Position numbers and translations under genes: made by a program. 6,295 bases of DNA from CAYGTK01 sp964352775 (GTDB lineage: Bacteria > Bacteroidota > Bacteroidia > Chitinophagales > CAIOSU01), in contig CAYGTK010000222.1 in assembly GCA_964352775.1 (NCBI GenBank), forward strand, positions 1 to 6,295, read 5' to 3'. Positions 5,691 through 6,295 of this stretch are shown here, in pieces. Within the stretch, counting starts at the first letter, position 1. Each line of letters starts with the position of its first letter. The notes beneath the pieces were generated by a model. It saw only the letters and a program-made list of their open reading frames with translations. It was not told the DNA's origin and ran no database searches.

Positions 5691-6050
5691 ATGATGAATA
5701 GACAGTATGCAATATTGGTAGTAACACTCCTAGCTATAACTATGATGTCTGTTTCGTGTGTAGGACCTAAATATAGGTTCCATAAAACAAAATCCTTTTA
5801 CAATGATGCTTTATTGAATACGCTTATGCGTAGATACAGAGTCCCTAAAAATGAGCATGATACAATTGTTATAAAAAGGCATTTGACTATAGAGTATGCT
5901 TATGGTGGATTTGGTTCAATTAGAATAGAACGACGTTGGAAAAAGAATGTGTTTTTTGGTTTTCTACATCATAATTCTCTGGTTCTTGTTAAGTACTATA
6001 ATAAGGACGGAGAGATAACTAAGTCACACTATTTCTCACCTAAAATTTAA
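5691..6050 (+). CDS. Small basic lipoprotein, function unknown
   Basis: A 119-residue protein counted from the ATG at 5691 (a second ATG follows at 5694). The open frame extends to an ATG at 5643, but those 16 extra residues are polar and would put a signal peptide in mid-protein. From 5691 the protein begins M-M-N-R, has a hydrophobic run and reaches lipobox S-V-S-C with Cys at 23. The candidate promoter at 5655-5684 also supports the later start. The mature part is strongly basic and aromatic (K-Y-R-F-H-K-T-K-S-F-Y, R-R-Y-R-V-P-K, then E-R-R-W-K-K) with likely beta strands toward the C-terminus ending Y-F-S-P-K-I. I do not recognise a family. The coding sequence looks more AT-rich than its neighbours by eye, which could mean separate acquisition. 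It sits between two other envelope genes on the same strand, with 46 bases to the next gene. Confidence 0.7.
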   Translation: MMNRQYAILVVTLLAITMMSVSCVGPKYRFHKTKSFYNDALLNTLMRRYRVPKNEHDTIVIKRHLTIEYAYGGFGSIRIERRWKKNVFFGFLHHNSLVLVKYYNKDGEITKSHYFSPKI

Positions 6051-6061
6051 AGTGTGTAATT

Positions 6062-6091
6062 CTTGCACCTAACCCTATTTCCCTATCTTCA
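6062..6091 (+). promoter_or_regulatory. Candidate promoter of the serine hydrolase gene
   Basis: CTTG (6062-6065), 18 bases, then TATCTTCA (6084-6091), ending 5 bases before the ATG at 6097. The -7 box is identical and equally spaced to the one before the gene at 5691. The implied transcript is leaderless or nearly so. Confidence 0.45.
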
Positions 6092-6096
6092 AAGCC

Positions 6097-6295
6097 ATGA
6101 ACAAACGCGCACTACTTCCTCTTGTAATAATTGGTGCATTGGTGGTTGGTTTTTTCCTGCTGCCCGTGCATGCCAAGCGAATGTTGATTCACAACTTCGC
6201 TAATATTGACGACTATAAGATTTTTGAAAACCGAGAGGTGGCCATTGGCACTCCACAACCTTGGATGAAATCAGAGCGGTACGGTAAAGTTGAAC
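6097..6295 (+). CDS. Probable membrane-anchored serine hydrolase (beta-lactamase family), N-terminal fragment
   Basis: The first 66 codons of a gene that runs off the right edge. M-N-K-R is followed by a hydrophobic segment at residues 5-23 acting as signal or anchor. Then comes H-N-F-A-N-I-D-D-Y-K-I-F (32-43), E-N-R-E-V (44-48) and a P-W at 55-56. The 'NFxxIDDYKIFxNR-V' pattern right after a membrane segment is, from memory, typical of the start of envelope serine hydrolases of the class C beta-lactamase or D-aminopeptidase type in Bacteroidota and Proteobacteria. The catalytic S-x-x-K and Y-x-N motifs would lie beyond the window, so activity cannot be judged. This looks like an ordinary host gene and may mark the chromosomal side of the phage region. 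Confidence 0.65.
   Translation, partial: MNKRALLPLVIIGALVVGFFLLPVHAKRMLIHNFANIDDYKIFENREVAIGTPQPWMKSERYGKVE

Noticed and set aside
1..6295. CRISPR array, tRNA or rRNA gene, insertion sequence or transposase
   Set aside because: I saw no regularly spaced long repeats, no tRNA-like cloverleaf with a T-loop core, no rRNA-like sequence and no transposase motif on either strand.

Overview
The window reads as a stretch of a Bacteroidota genome in which phage tail genes are interleaved with cell-envelope genes. Host evidence: several lipoprotein signal peptides with S-S-C, S-A-C or V-S-C lipoboxes, no consistent Shine-Dalgarno sequences, and promoter-like sites of the Bacteroidota type (TTTG, about 17-19 bases, then a variant of TAnnTTTG) before most plus-strand genes. 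No genus can be named from sequence alone.

Minus strand: two phage-type genes. A tail assembly chaperone (4580 down to 3763) is split into two overlapping frames joined at a nine-T run, the layout of the classic G/GT programmed -1 frameshift. The N-terminal 271 codons of a coiled-coil tape measure protein (815 down to 1) run off the left edge. In tailed phages these two genes normally follow each other directly on one strand.

Plus strand: between them, in the opposite direction, lies a block of about 2.9 kb with three lipoprotein genes: a tandem paralogous pair (917-1993 and 1999-3078, 5 bases apart) and a separate smaller one (3215-3757) that ends 5 bases from the end of the chaperone gene. 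Right of the chaperone the plus strand continues with a membrane-anchored protein with an acidic linker (4750-5502), a small basic lipoprotein (5691-6050) and the start of a probable membrane-anchored serine hydrolase of the beta-lactamase family (6097 to the right edge).

Interpretation: the phage genes fix the context as a prophage or prophage-derived tail locus. The lipoprotein block behaves like a moron cassette with its own promoters, inserted between chaperone and tape measure. Envelope-anchored products encoded beside a tape measure gene suggest lysogenic conversion or superinfection exclusion, but that role is inference. The hydrolase probably belongs to the host, so a prophage edge may lie between about 4580 and 6097. 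The points most worth following are the frameshift site, the opposite-strand lipoprotein cassette, and the unequal divergence of the tandem lipoproteins.
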